Shown: positions 1 to 6,766 of the stretch, one piece after another | How positions within the stretch are numbered: the first letter of the stretch is position 1 | Layout: the number at the start of each line of letters is the position of its first letter | Assembly: GCA_035649575.1 (NCBI GenBank) | Contig: DASRJH010000234.1 | Span: 1-7,861 of the forward strand | Direction: 5' to 3' | DNA: 7,861 bases | DNA from: DASVAL01 sp035649575 | GTDB taxonomy: Bacteria; Planctomycetota; UBA1135; UBA2386 | The notes under the pieces: model-generated | Told to the model about the DNA's origin: nothing | Seen by the model: the letters and a program-made list of their open reading frames with translations, nothing else | Databases searched by the model: none | Position numbers and translations under genes: made by a program

Positions 1-219
1 CTCCATCAGCACCTGCGGCTCGATCACCACGCTCGTGCTGCCGTCCTTCCACCGCTTCTTCAGCGAATACAGAACCCGCCCGTCCGGCAGCAGCGACAGT
101 CGGCTCTCCGCGATGGCGGGTCGCCCTGCGTACCGGCACAGGTACTCCAGCCGGTCCCGATCGCGCGCCTCCACCCGCACCGCCGCGTGCAGCGAGAACC
201 CATCCACCTCCGCACACAG
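1..219 (-). pseudogene. IS91/IS801-family transposase, C-terminal part (partial)
   Basis: The minus strand from 219 down to 1 reads 73 codons without a stop and continues beyond the window edge. The peptide has the sequence pattern of the IS91/IS801 transposase domain (Y2_Tnp-like): it starts around LCAEVDGFSLHAAV, then carries EYLCRYAGRPAIAESRL, then a KKRW..DGST segment and VIEPQVLME. Two tyrosines four residues apart (codons at 142-144 and 130-132) match the paired catalytic tyrosines of IS91-type HUH rolling-circle transposases. The HUH histidine motif and the zinc-binding N-terminal region should lie upstream, but that DNA is instead a HupE-like reading frame on the other strand. The gene is therefore 5'-truncated here, and its 3' end cannot be seen. 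The family call rests on pattern recognition without a database search, but the motif order is distinctive. It is most likely a dead remnant. Confidence 0.8.
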
Positions 220-374
220 GCGTCGAGATCGGGCAACTGGCGTTCGCGCTCGCGATCGTGCCGCTGCTGCGGTTCGCTGCGCGCCGCCCGTTCGGCGCCC
301 GCGTCGCGCCCGCGGTGTCGCTCGCCGTCGGTCTGCTCGGCTGCTGGTGGCTCGGCGAACGGCTGCTCGCCTGA
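219..374 (+). pseudogene. HupE/UreJ-like membrane protein, C-terminal remnant
   Basis: The plus strand from 219 encodes 51 residues beginning GVEIGQLAFALAIVPLLRF and ending AVSLAVGLLGCWWLGERLLA, followed by TGA at 372-374. The motif G-V-E-[IL]-G-Q-L, a hydrophobic helix, a short Arg-rich loop and a final helix ending in W-x-x-E-R-L-L are the usual end of HupE/UreJ-family proteins, which are small multi-helix membrane proteins linked to nickel or hydrogenase/urease accessory roles or of unknown function. Upstream of 219 the frame gives proline-rich sequence that looks unrelated, and the opposite strand there encodes a transposase. The first four to five helices are absent, so this is a severed 3' end with no plausible start codon. 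It converges with the kinase gene, with 22 bp between the two stop codons. The last 63 bp lie inside the 76-bp dispersed repeat. Confidence 0.7.
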
Positions 375-387
375 CGCGCCGCCGATC
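312..387 (+). repeat. 76-bp dispersed repeat, copy A
   Basis: This copy matches 6694-6768 at about 69 of 76 positions, with six substitutions and one single-base gap by hand alignment. It covers the last 20 codons of the HupE-like frame, its TGA and 13 bp beyond. On the minus strand it lies directly downstream of the kinase stop codon (397-399). The shared core includes GCGAACGGCTGCTCGCCTGA. A match this long is not explained by base composition. Confidence 0.8.
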
Positions 388-403
388 GCGCTGCAATCAG
401 CGC
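388..403 (-). other. Hairpin spanning the kinase stop codon
   Basis: The minus strand folds as GCGCTG-ATTG-CAGCGC, a perfect 6-bp stem with a 4-nt loop. The TGA stop of the kinase (397-399) lies at the 5' arm/loop boundary. No T-run follows, so it is not a canonical intrinsic terminator. It could be a weak 3'-end structure or chance in GC-rich DNA. Confidence 0.3.
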
Positions 404-3087
404 AATCGCGCGCGTGGTCGCAGCCTGGCGGCCTGTTCTTCGGCACTGCTGGCTTCGGGAAGCATGTCATCGGGCAGGATGCGGCGAACGCCGGGAGTGC
501 GCCGTGCGACATCGAGAACATCCTCCGCCTTCCTCGCGAGCTGCCAGGCATGGAACTCGATCCATCGCTGTGTGTCGGTCGCGACGATCAATGTGCCGGT
601 CGTGATGGCGTCCTCGATCCGCCCCAATACGCGGCGCGCCGCGTGGAGATGGTGCGAGCGCACCAGGGGGTCGACGTGGTCACCGATGCCCGCGACCGCG
701 TCAGCGTAGTCGATCGCAATGCGCGGGCGCAGCGGCAGCTGTTGGCACGACTCCTCGAACTGATCGAGCCCTGGCAACAACGCCTCGCGACCGCAGAGGC
801 ACATCGAGCGCGCAAGCCAAGCCTTCGCGGACGCCACCGCAGGCGCATGGCGAAGACTCGCCGCCGGCTCGGACCATCGCTCGAGGAAACTGTAATGCAG
901 CGACAAGTCCGGGGCCGCGGTGTCGTACGGCATCGGCAGGTGCCACGCGGCGACCTCCACCATAGCGCTCACGGTGAAATCGCGACCGATGCGATCGTAC
1001 GCTTGCCGCTCGCCGAGCGCCCGCAGGCGTTCCAGCACCGAGCCGACGCGCGCTGGATCGCTCTTGGCTTCGTGCTCGCACAGAAAGCGCTCGACTTCGT
1101 CCGATCGGCCCGCACGCGCTTGCCACGCGGAGAGCTCGGCAGCGGCGGCGTTGGCGTCGAGACCGCTGAAACGCTGCACGAGCCGGATGTAGTCGGCTGC
1201 CGGGGAAGCATCGGCGTGGGAGAGGGCGAGCTCGGCTTCCGGTCGCTTACCGAGCTGCTGTTGCACGTAGCCGAGCCAGCGCCACACCGTCGGCCTCGAT
1301 TCGGGGTCAGCCAGTGCCCGCAGCGCCGATTCGGCGACCGCGAGGTCGCCGGCCTCCGACTCGGCGATTGCCTCGAGCAACAGCGTTCGCGAACGGTTCG
1401 ATGCGTGCGGCGAGCGCCGCAGTTCCGCAAGCACCGTGCGCGGTGGGTGACCGGACAGGCGCAGCATGAGCGCCGTCAGCAGCGCCTCTTCGCTTGCCGC
1501 GGGCGTCGTCTCGGGCAGCGTCCAGGGCGGCGGCGTGTTCTTTGCCCACAGCGACAGCGCGGTCGCGGCGCGACTGTGCCAGGCGTCCCGTTGCGAGGTC
1601 TGGAACGCAGCGATTGCCGCCGCCGGTCCGTCGCGGTGGCCGGCGACGAGCGCGCACGCGATTGCCAGCGGCACCCGCGCTTCCGGCCCGGCGGCGACCG
1701 CCGTCTCCTGGAGGCGAACGAGCTGTTGCGCGTCGATGTTGCTCGACCGGTCCGTGACCATGACGAGCAGGTCGTCGAGCGCGACTTCGGCGCGCGCGCG
1801 CGCCGCCAGCTCGCGGACTTCGGCATCGTCAGGATGGGCCGAAAGGAGGAGCGCCAAGGTGGTGTCTGCGCGTGCGTGCCGGCCGGAGGCGAGGTCGGTG
1901 CGGGCCTGTTCGAGACGGCGCGTGCGGTCGGCGTTCGTGCGTTCGGCGCGCCAGATCATCGCGACACCGAGGACGGCGGCGAGCAGCAGCGATGCCGCAA
2001 CGGCGGCCGCGGTGCGCGGATAGCGCGCAGTGTGGCGGCCTGCGCGCTGCCACCACGACAAGCGCCGCGAGTGCACGGCTTCGCCGGCGAGGTAACGGTC
2101 GAGGTCGTCGGCCAACGCCGCCGCCGTCGGGAACCGGCGCGACGGTTCCTTCGCCAGGGCGCGCAGCACGATCGTCTCGAGGTCGAAGTGCCGACCGCGC
2201 AGCCGTAACGGTGCGGGGTCGCGCGCCAGGATCGCGCGCACCAATGCCGTGGGCGTTGCGTCACCGAAAACCTCGCGGACACCCAGGAGCTCATAGAGCA
2301 GGGCCCCGAGCCCGTAGACGTCGATGCGTGGATCGACCACGTCGTTTTTCGCGTCGAGCCGCTCGGGAGCCATGTAGCGCAAGGTCCCTGCGACCTTGCC
2401 TTCTTGGGTCAACGTCGGGTCGGATTGTCCACGCGCGAGTCCGAAGTCGACCAGCACCGGCGTCGCCCCATCGAGCAGGACGTTGGCGGGCTTCACATCG
2501 CGATGCACGATGCCGAGCGTGTGCGCCGCGTCGAGAGCGCGCGCGAGGTCGCGCCCAATGCGCCCGACCCGTTCGGGTTCGAGCGGCCGCGCGACGTCGG
2601 CCAGGCTCGGACCCGACAGGCGCTTCATCGCGAGGAATGGCACGCCGTCGACTTCGCCGACGGCGTAGATCGGAACGATGTTGGGGTGGTCGAGCAGCGC
2701 CGTCAATTCCGCTTCGCGCTTCAGCCGCATGCGGGTCGCCGGCACTTCGAGGCCGCCGCGATTCAGGACTTTCAGCGCGACCATGCGGCCCAGCGACCGC
2801 TGACGCGCGAGGTAGACCGAGCCCATGCCACCGCGGCCGATCAAGCGCGAGACCTCGAAGTCGCCAAAACTGCCGAGCTCGGCGGTACTCGCGGCTGGGG
2901 CGTCGTCGAGCAAACCGCCGGCCTGGTCCAATGTCTTGCGCACGTCGTGCGCGAGTTCGTCGTCACCGTCACAAGCCGCCAGCAATTCGATCGGTTCGCC
3001 GCCGCTCCGAGCGACGAGGTATCGCTCCAGCGCCGCCTGCACGCGCTGCCACCGCGGGTCGCTGTCGTTGCTGTCAGCGACGCCCAT
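397..3087 (-). CDS. Transmembrane Ser/Thr protein kinase (PknB-type) with helical extracytoplasmic domain
   Basis: This 896-residue protein has an N-terminal Hanks-type kinase domain at about residues 77-334. The visible catalytic elements are the glycine loop GRGGMGSVY (84-92), the ATP-anchoring lysine in VALKVL (K106), a helix-C glutamate in KREAEL (E125), the catalytic loop HRDVKPAN (195-202, D197 and N202), DFG (214-216), GTLRYMAPE (234-242) and DVYGLG (D256). All invariant residues are present, so it should be active. Residues 1-76 form an acidic, helical N-terminal extension. One hydrophobic segment (about 358-379, AAVAASLLLAAVLGVAMIW) would span the membrane. Residues 380-896 are Ala/Arg/Leu-rich helices resembling TPR-type repeats (clearest at 387-435 and 565-625), presumably outside the cytoplasm as a sensory or scaffold region. 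The ATG at 3087 lies 14 nt inside the end of the sigma factor gene, and no convincing Shine-Dalgarno sequence precedes it, so translation is probably coupled. Kinase function is near certain; its ligand and substrates are unknown. Confidence 0.97.
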   Translation of the reverse strand: MGVADSNDSDPRWQRVQAALERYLVARSGGEPIELLAACDGDDELAHDVRKTLDQAGGLLDDAPAASTAELGSFGDFEVSRLIGRGGMGSVYLARQRSLGRMVALKVLNRGGLEVPATRMRLKREAELTALLDHPNIVPIYAVGEVDGVPFLAMKRLSGPSLADVARPLEPERVGRIGRDLARALDAAHTLGIVHRDVKPANVLLDGATPVLVDFGLARGQSDPTLTQEGKVAGTLRYMAPERLDAKNDVVDPRIDVYGLGALLYELLGVREVFGDATPTALVRAILARDPAPLRLRGRHFDLETIVLRALAKEPSRRFPTAAALADDLDRYLAGEAVHSRRLSWWQRAGRHTARYPRTAAAVAASLLLAAVLGVAMIWRAERTNADRTRRLEQARTDLASGRHARADTTLALLLSAHPDDAEVRELAARARAEVALDDLLVMVTDRSSNIDAQQLVRLQETAVAAGPEARVPLAIACALVAGHRDGPAAAIAAFQTSQRDAWHSRAATALSLWAKNTPPPWTLPETTPAASEEALLTALMLRLSGHPPRTVLAELRRSPHASNRSRTLLLEAIAESEAGDLAVAESALRALADPESRPTVWRWLGYVQQQLGKRPEAELALSHADASPAADYIRLVQRFSGLDANAAAAELSAWQARAGRSDEVERFLCEHEAKSDPARVGSVLERLRALGERQAYDRIGRDFTVSAMVEVAAWHLPMPYDTAAPDLSLHYSFLERWSEPAASLRHAPAVASAKAWLARSMCLCGREALLPGLDQFEESCQQLPLRPRIAIDYADAVAGIGDHVDPLVRSHHLHAARRVLGRIEDAITTGTLIVATDTQRWIEFHAWQLARKAEDVLDVARRTPGVRRILPDDMLPEASSAEEQAARLRPRARLR

Positions 3088-3658
3088 GTTCGGCCTGGCG
3101 CGCGAGCGTCACCAGGAGCGCGGCCCGCGCTCGCGCGAGCAGGACGCGGCAAGCTCCCTCGCTGCGCCCCAGCTGAGCCGCGACTTCAGCGTGCGAGCGG
3201 CCGCGCAGCGCGACGAGCTGCAGCACCCGCCGTTGGTCGGTCGGCAAGCGGCGCATGGCGCGCGCGACGCGCAGCAGCTGCTCGCGATCGCTCACGAGCT
3301 GCGAGGGCGTGCGTTGATCACTGGCCAGACCGTCGGGATCGTCGGCTGCAGCTCGGTCGCGATCGATGCTGCGCTTCTCTGCCAGGAGCCGCCGCCGGCG
3401 ATCGAGCGAGTTGCGTTCCATGATGCGCATCGTCCAGCCGACGAACTCGGACTCGTGGTGGCCGCGAAAACGCGGGAACGAACGGATGGCGTCGACGAGC
3501 GCGGACTGTACGAGGTCCGACGTGCGGCACCGCTGCCGCAACAGAGCCCCGAGCAGTCCGGGCGCCTTGCGGTTCAGGGCTCGCAGCGCACTCGCCAGCA
3601 ATTGCTCGAACTCCGGTGCCGGATCGGGGCGCGGCGGCGTGTGCGCGGCCTCGCTCAT
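3074..3658 (-). CDS. ECF-family RNA polymerase sigma factor (kinase-associated type)
   Basis: This 194-residue protein has the two-domain layout of ECF sigma factors. Sigma region 2 is at about 18-92, with SDLVQSALVDAIRSFPRFRG (region 2.2) and W-T-M-R-I-M-x-R-N-S-L-D-R (regions 2.3-2.4). A charged linker carries TPSQLVSDREQ (117-127). Region 4 is at about 130-182, with RRLPTDQRRVLQL followed by a helix-turn-helix (GRSHAEVAAQLGRSEGACRVLL). It would direct RNA polymerase to a dedicated promoter set. The start is fixed at the ATG at 3656-3658, because that ATG overlaps the upstream gene's TGA as ATGA and the family N-terminus begins close to it; longer readings upstream are the wrong frame of the neighbouring gene. 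The stop overlaps the kinase start by 14 nt. No anti-sigma gene is adjacent, so the kinase is the likely controller. The usual acidic DAED stretch before LVQ reads RTSD here, which may matter for phosphorylation control. Confidence 0.95.
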   Translation of the reverse strand: MSEAAHTPPRPDPAPEFEQLLASALRALNRKAPGLLGALLRQRCRTSDLVQSALVDAIRSFPRFRGHHESEFVGWTMRIMERNSLDRRRRLLAEKRSIDRDRAAADDPDGLASDQRTPSQLVSDREQLLRVARAMRRLPTDQRRVLQLVALRGRSHAEVAAQLGRSEGACRVLLARARAALLVTLARQAEHGRR

Positions 3659-4782
3659 GGCACAAAGAACCGCGGGATGTAGCCGACGAGCATCTGCTTC
3701 CAAACAGTCCACGTCACGGGCGACGATCGCAACAGGTAGCGATACTCGCGCAAGTCGTAGAAGCCGCTCGGCGTGCCCTCCGGGACGTGCACGCGTACGT
3801 AGCCGAGGTCTTCCCACTTCACCCTGCATTCGACGCGCGCGCCGTTGGCCGCGATCAGCGCGACTTGCATGTTCGGTCGATAGCCGGCGGCGTGCAGGAC
3901 CTTGCTGTCGCCCGCAGCCACGGTGTAGATCGGCAGCCAAGGTCCAGTCCACTGGGACCAGAACGAGAAGTCCGAGTTCACACCAGTGCCGACGTACGTG
4001 ATCGTCTTTTGTGGCGATCGCGTCAGCTTCGGCACGATGTTGGGGTAGTCGACCAGCCCCCGGATGATGCCGCCCGGAGGTGGTGGCTCGCTCGACGTTC
4101 GCATGCCCACCAACATCACCGACAGGCTGGGCGATGCCATCAGCAGCTTCGACCACCAGCCACCCTGACTGCCTTGGTCGTTGAAGAACTCGTCCATCGT
4201 CGTGTTCGCGAACTCCGGCAAGTCCTGCAGCCGCCGCCACGCCGCGAACTGCATCATCGCGTCCATGCTGAACACGAATGGTTGGACGCCCTGCACCCAC
4301 CCGGGAACGGGATTGGTTCCATACAGTTGGCTGATTGCCGACCCGGTATTGGCCAGCGGATCAGCTTGCAGCGAAACGCTGGGATCCGGGCCCAGGGCCT
4401 GGCTCACGAAGCTCCCCTCATCGGCGAAACCGAGGCAGGTTTCGGACGTCAACGAGCTGCCCCAATCGAGCGCGGGCAGCATCGTGGACAACTCGACGGT
4501 CGTCGCCTGCAGCGCTGCGGCCCAGGTCGGGTACTCGGGCGGCAGGCTCGGCAACGAGAAGTCGATCATCGGCATGCACCAGATGCCGGCCGCGGCGGCC
4601 GGCGCTTCGATCTTCAACCGCATGAAGCCGAGCTTGTGAACGAGTTCGGGGTTGATACTGCTGTCCACCTCCAGGGTCGTCTCCAGTGGAGGCAGCTCCT
4701 GCGCGATGGCCACTCGCGTCAGCAGCCCGGGAACAGCGAGAAGGAGGACAGGGCAACGGCGGGCAAGATGGTCGAGGAACAT
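3655..4782 (-). CDS. Secreted protein of unknown function, possible C-terminal IPT/TIG-like domain
   Basis: I do not recognise this 375-residue protein. It begins with a clear Sec signal peptide: MFLDHLARR, then a hydrophobic core CPVLLLAVPGLL, with probable cleavage near VAIA-Q (about residue 27). The mature N-terminal two thirds is rich in Trp, Pro and Met, with segments such as GWVQGVQPFVFSMDAMMQF and FFNDQGSQGGWW, and contains few Cys (C69, C116). Residues about 285-352 look like a small beta-sandwich of IPT/TIG type: a GDSKVLHAAGYRPNM start, a central V-K-W, then VRVHVPEGTPSGFYDL, where the P-x-G-T-x-S-G-x-Y-D-L ending is typical. The start at 4782 was chosen because the signal peptide begins there; the longer open frame upstream lies over another gene. 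Its TGA overlaps the sigma factor ATG (ATGA), so it is the first gene of the operon. It may be the extracytoplasmic partner of the kinase, which is an inference from gene order. Confidence 0.88.
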   Translation of the reverse strand: MFLDHLARRCPVLLLAVPGLLTRVAIAQELPPLETTLEVDSSINPELVHKLGFMRLKIEAPAAAAGIWCMPMIDFSLPSLPPEYPTWAAALQATTVELSTMLPALDWGSSLTSETCLGFADEGSFVSQALGPDPSVSLQADPLANTGSAISQLYGTNPVPGWVQGVQPFVFSMDAMMQFAAWRRLQDLPEFANTTMDEFFNDQGSQGGWWSKLLMASPSLSVMLVGMRTSSEPPPPGGIIRGLVDYPNIVPKLTRSPQKTITYVGTGVNSDFSFWSQWTGPWLPIYTVAAGDSKVLHAAGYRPNMQVALIAANGARVECRVKWEDLGYVRVHVPEGTPSGFYDLREYRYLLRSSPVTWTVWKQMLVGYIPRFFVP

Positions 4783-4883
4783 GAGTCTTCGAGAGTGCGG
4801 CGCGAGCGCGCGGCAGACGTTACAGGAAATCCATTGCGGGGCGAATCCCGGTCCGCCGCGCCGCCGCGGCGAGTCCACGACCG
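4783..4883 (-). promoter_or_regulatory. Probable leader/promoter region of the secreted protein-sigma-kinase operon
   Basis: This 101-bp non-coding gap separates the FG-GAP gene stop from the operon's first start codon. It is the only non-coding space in front of the operon, so a promoter for the sigma and kinase genes would be expected here unless they are read through from the FG-GAP gene. I see no convincing -35/-10 pair; the least GC-rich part is around 4818-4836. A purine stretch (CGAAGAC) 1-8 nt before the ATG is a weak ribosome-binding candidate. Confidence 0.3.
4854..4871 (-). terminator. GC-only hairpin after the FG-GAP gene
   Basis: A perfect 7-bp stem, CGCCGCG with CGCGGCG, closes a 4-nt loop 12 nt after the TAG stop of the FG-GAP gene. 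No T-run follows on the minus strand, so it is not a classic intrinsic terminator. It may mark a 3' end or be chance in this GC-rich sequence. Confidence 0.3.
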
Positions 4884-6326
4884 CTAGTTGATGAAGTGGT
4901 ACGCCTTGCCGGTCGTGGTGCCGCCGACCTGGCCCAACGGCTCGCCGACCAGCACTTCCGCTCTGCCGTTGGCATTGAGGTCGAAGCTCAGGTCGACTGC
5001 GATTCCGAAGTAGCCGGCGGACGGGCCAGCGTACTGCTGGATCTGCGCGCCCGTCGCACCCGAGTACACCCGGACCGTCCAGCTCGGATTCGAGGACCAA
5101 CCGGAGGGGCCAGCGACGAAGTCGGACACTCCGTCGCCATCGACGTCGAGTCCTCCCGACACGGCGTAGCCAAAGCCAACCGAGTTCGGCATGCTGATCG
5201 AGTAGAGCGGCGGCGGATTGACGGTGACCGCGGTCGAGCCAGTGAACACCTCGATGTAGTTGCCGAAGTAGGTGCCGACGATGACGTCGCCGAGACCATC
5301 GCCGTTGACATCGCCGGCGGCGTGGCACGAGATGCCGAAGCCGTCAGTCACGCTGTTGCCCTGCAGCACCGACAGGATCTGCGGGCCGATCTGCGACGTG
5401 ATCCAGCGACCCGAGTAGACGTTCGCGAAGCCGATGCCGTTCGGGTTGTAGGCGCCGACGATGACGTCGTCGAAGCCGTCGCCGTTCCAATCGCCGGCCG
5501 CGCCTACCGAGATGCCGAGGTAGGCCAGGAACGAGTTCGTCGTCAGCCCCGGGATCGTGCCGCCCGAGCCGGCGAACACGAGGTTCGCTCCCGTCGCGCC
5601 GCTGTAGACCTGCGCGAGCCCGCCGTGCTGCACGCCGTTGACGGCCGTGAACGGCGCGCCGACGACGTAGTCGTTGATGCCATCGTTGTTGACGTCACCG
5701 GCATCGGCGACGTCATAGCCGAAGCCGCCGACGACGATGTTGGGGAACCCGCCCGGCAGCGGCGGCGGCAACGCGATCATGAGGCCCGTGCCGCCCGAGA
5801 TCACACGGGCATAGCCCGCGGCGGCCGGGAAGGTGTTGCCCTGTGGCGCACCGATGATCATGTCGGGCAAGCCGTCGGCGTCGATGTCGGGAAGGCCGGC
5901 GACCGCGTGACCGAACTGGTCGCCACTCGTGCTCCCGATCATGTTGGACGGGAACGGCAACACGTATTCCGCCCCCGTTCGCCCGGACCGCACGTGGGCC
6001 TGGCCGGGGAACTGGTTGGCGAAGAAACCGACTTCGTCAGGTGCGCCGATCAGCACGTCGGCGCGGTTGTCGCCGGTAAGATCGCCGAGCCGGCTGACGG
6101 CCTGGCCGAAGCTCGAGTTGGCATTGTTGCCGTTCATGGTGACGTAGGCCAACGTCGGCGAGATCGGCGTGTAGGGACCAACGGGCGTGGCGGTCCAGGA
6201 CTGCGCCGTCATCGGCGCGGCACCGATGAGCAGTGCTGTGGCGACGACGCCGCAGCAGGGGGCGCGCAGACGTCGCGCGCGAGCCGTGTCGAGTGAAGTG
6301 GGACTGTGTCGTGTGATCGAGTTCAT
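4884..6326 (-). CDS. Secreted seven-bladed FG-GAP (integrin-alpha-like) beta-propeller protein
   Basis: This 480-residue protein has an N-terminal export signal: an Arg-rich n-region, then CCGVVATALLIGAAPM, with likely cleavage near TAQ-S (about 42). It is followed by seven FG-GAP repeats starting at about residues 73, 139, 203, 270, 330, 385 and 440, spaced 55-67 residues apart, so the chain closes as one complete propeller. Each blade carries the G-x-x-V...G-D-x-x-x-D-G-x-x-D-x-x-[IV]-G pattern. The calcium-binding loops read DLTGDNRAD, DIDADGLPD, DVNNDGIND, DWNGDGFDD, DVNGDGLGD, DVDGDGVSD and DLNANGRAE. The last is degenerate. Strands of the form A-x-V-Y-S-G-x-T-G recur between the loops. 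The protein ends with the final strand (KAYHFIN), with no anchor or sorting domain. Such proteins act outside the cytoplasm in adhesion or carbohydrate/protein binding; the partner is unknown. The ATG at 6326 lacks an obvious Shine-Dalgarno sequence. Confidence 0.95.
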   Translation of the reverse strand: MNSITRHSPTSLDTARARRLRAPCCGVVATALLIGAAPMTAQSWTATPVGPYTPISPTLAYVTMNGNNANSSFGQAVSRLGDLTGDNRADVLIGAPDEVGFFANQFPGQAHVRSGRTGAEYVLPFPSNMIGSTSGDQFGHAVAGLPDIDADGLPDMIIGAPQGNTFPAAAGYARVISGGTGLMIALPPPLPGGFPNIVVGGFGYDVADAGDVNNDGINDYVVGAPFTAVNGVQHGGLAQVYSGATGANLVFAGSGGTIPGLTTNSFLAYLGISVGAAGDWNGDGFDDVIVGAYNPNGIGFANVYSGRWITSQIGPQILSVLQGNSVTDGFGISCHAAGDVNGDGLGDVIVGTYFGNYIEVFTGSTAVTVNPPPLYSISMPNSVGFGYAVSGGLDVDGDGVSDFVAGPSGWSSNPSWTVRVYSGATGAQIQQYAGPSAGYFGIAVDLSFDLNANGRAEVLVGEPLGQVGGTTTGKAYHFIN

Positions 6327-6766
6327 GGTCTTGCGAGTTGCCGGAGGCGGTCAGGGGAACAACGCGCCCGAGGGCACGAGCCGGAATGACTGGTGCTGGC
6401 GCACGGATCCCGGGCGCAATCAGGGGCGCAGCGTTACGCGCTCGGCACTGCAGCCGGCGACGACGTTCGACCTGCACTGCCGCACCGAACCGAACGGCTT
6501 CGCGTTGCCACTGCAGGCGAATTCGCTCGTCGGCGGGTCGTCCGCCGAGCCCCTGCTTGCGTCGCTCGTGCGCGGTGACGACGAGAATGCGACGACCCGT
6601 GATTCGGCGTTCGCCGCTGGCCTTGCCCCTCGCTTTGGCGCTCAGTGCCCTGACTTCGTCGGGCTCGCGCTCGCGCGCGGATCGCCGAAACCGGCGGTGT
6701 CGCTCGCGGTCAGTCTGTCGGCTGCTGGCGGCTTTGCGAACGGCTGCTCGCCTGACGCGCCGGCGA
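6327..6766. other. 440-bp intergenic region containing a repeat
   Basis: No reading frame here has a recognisable product. Long open frames exist on both strands, but they are Arg/Ser/Ala-rich, as expected from GC-rich non-coding DNA. The part next to 6326 should contain the FG-GAP gene promoter, but I cannot identify one. A 7-bp inverted repeat with a 5-nt loop lies at 6530-6548 (TCGGCGG...CCGCCGA). Positions 6694-6768 are copy B of the dispersed repeat. The middle part (about 6440-6690) has the feel of a longer dispersed intergenic element, but only its right end can be verified within this window. Confidence 0.6.

Noticed and set aside
187..2208. Long plus-strand open frame (673 codons) antisense to the kinase gene
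   Set aside because: Arg/Gly-rich composition with no recognisable domain, mirrored on a gene with complete kinase motifs. It is the usual open shadow frame of high-GC coding DNA.
3659..4300. N-terminal extension of the sigma factor frame (about 214 extra residues)
   Set aside because: It overlaps the secreted-protein gene in another frame, has no sigma-like sequence, and the ATGA overlap marks the real start at 3658.
4783..5328. N-terminal extension of the secreted-protein frame
   Set aside because: It overlaps the FG-GAP gene out of frame and would bury the signal peptide in the interior.
4896..6296. Plus-strand open frame (466 codons) opposite the FG-GAP gene
   Set aside because: Its apparent V/D/A periodicity is the complement of the repeated Gly-Asp-rich FG-GAP codons. 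No start context or independent homology pattern.
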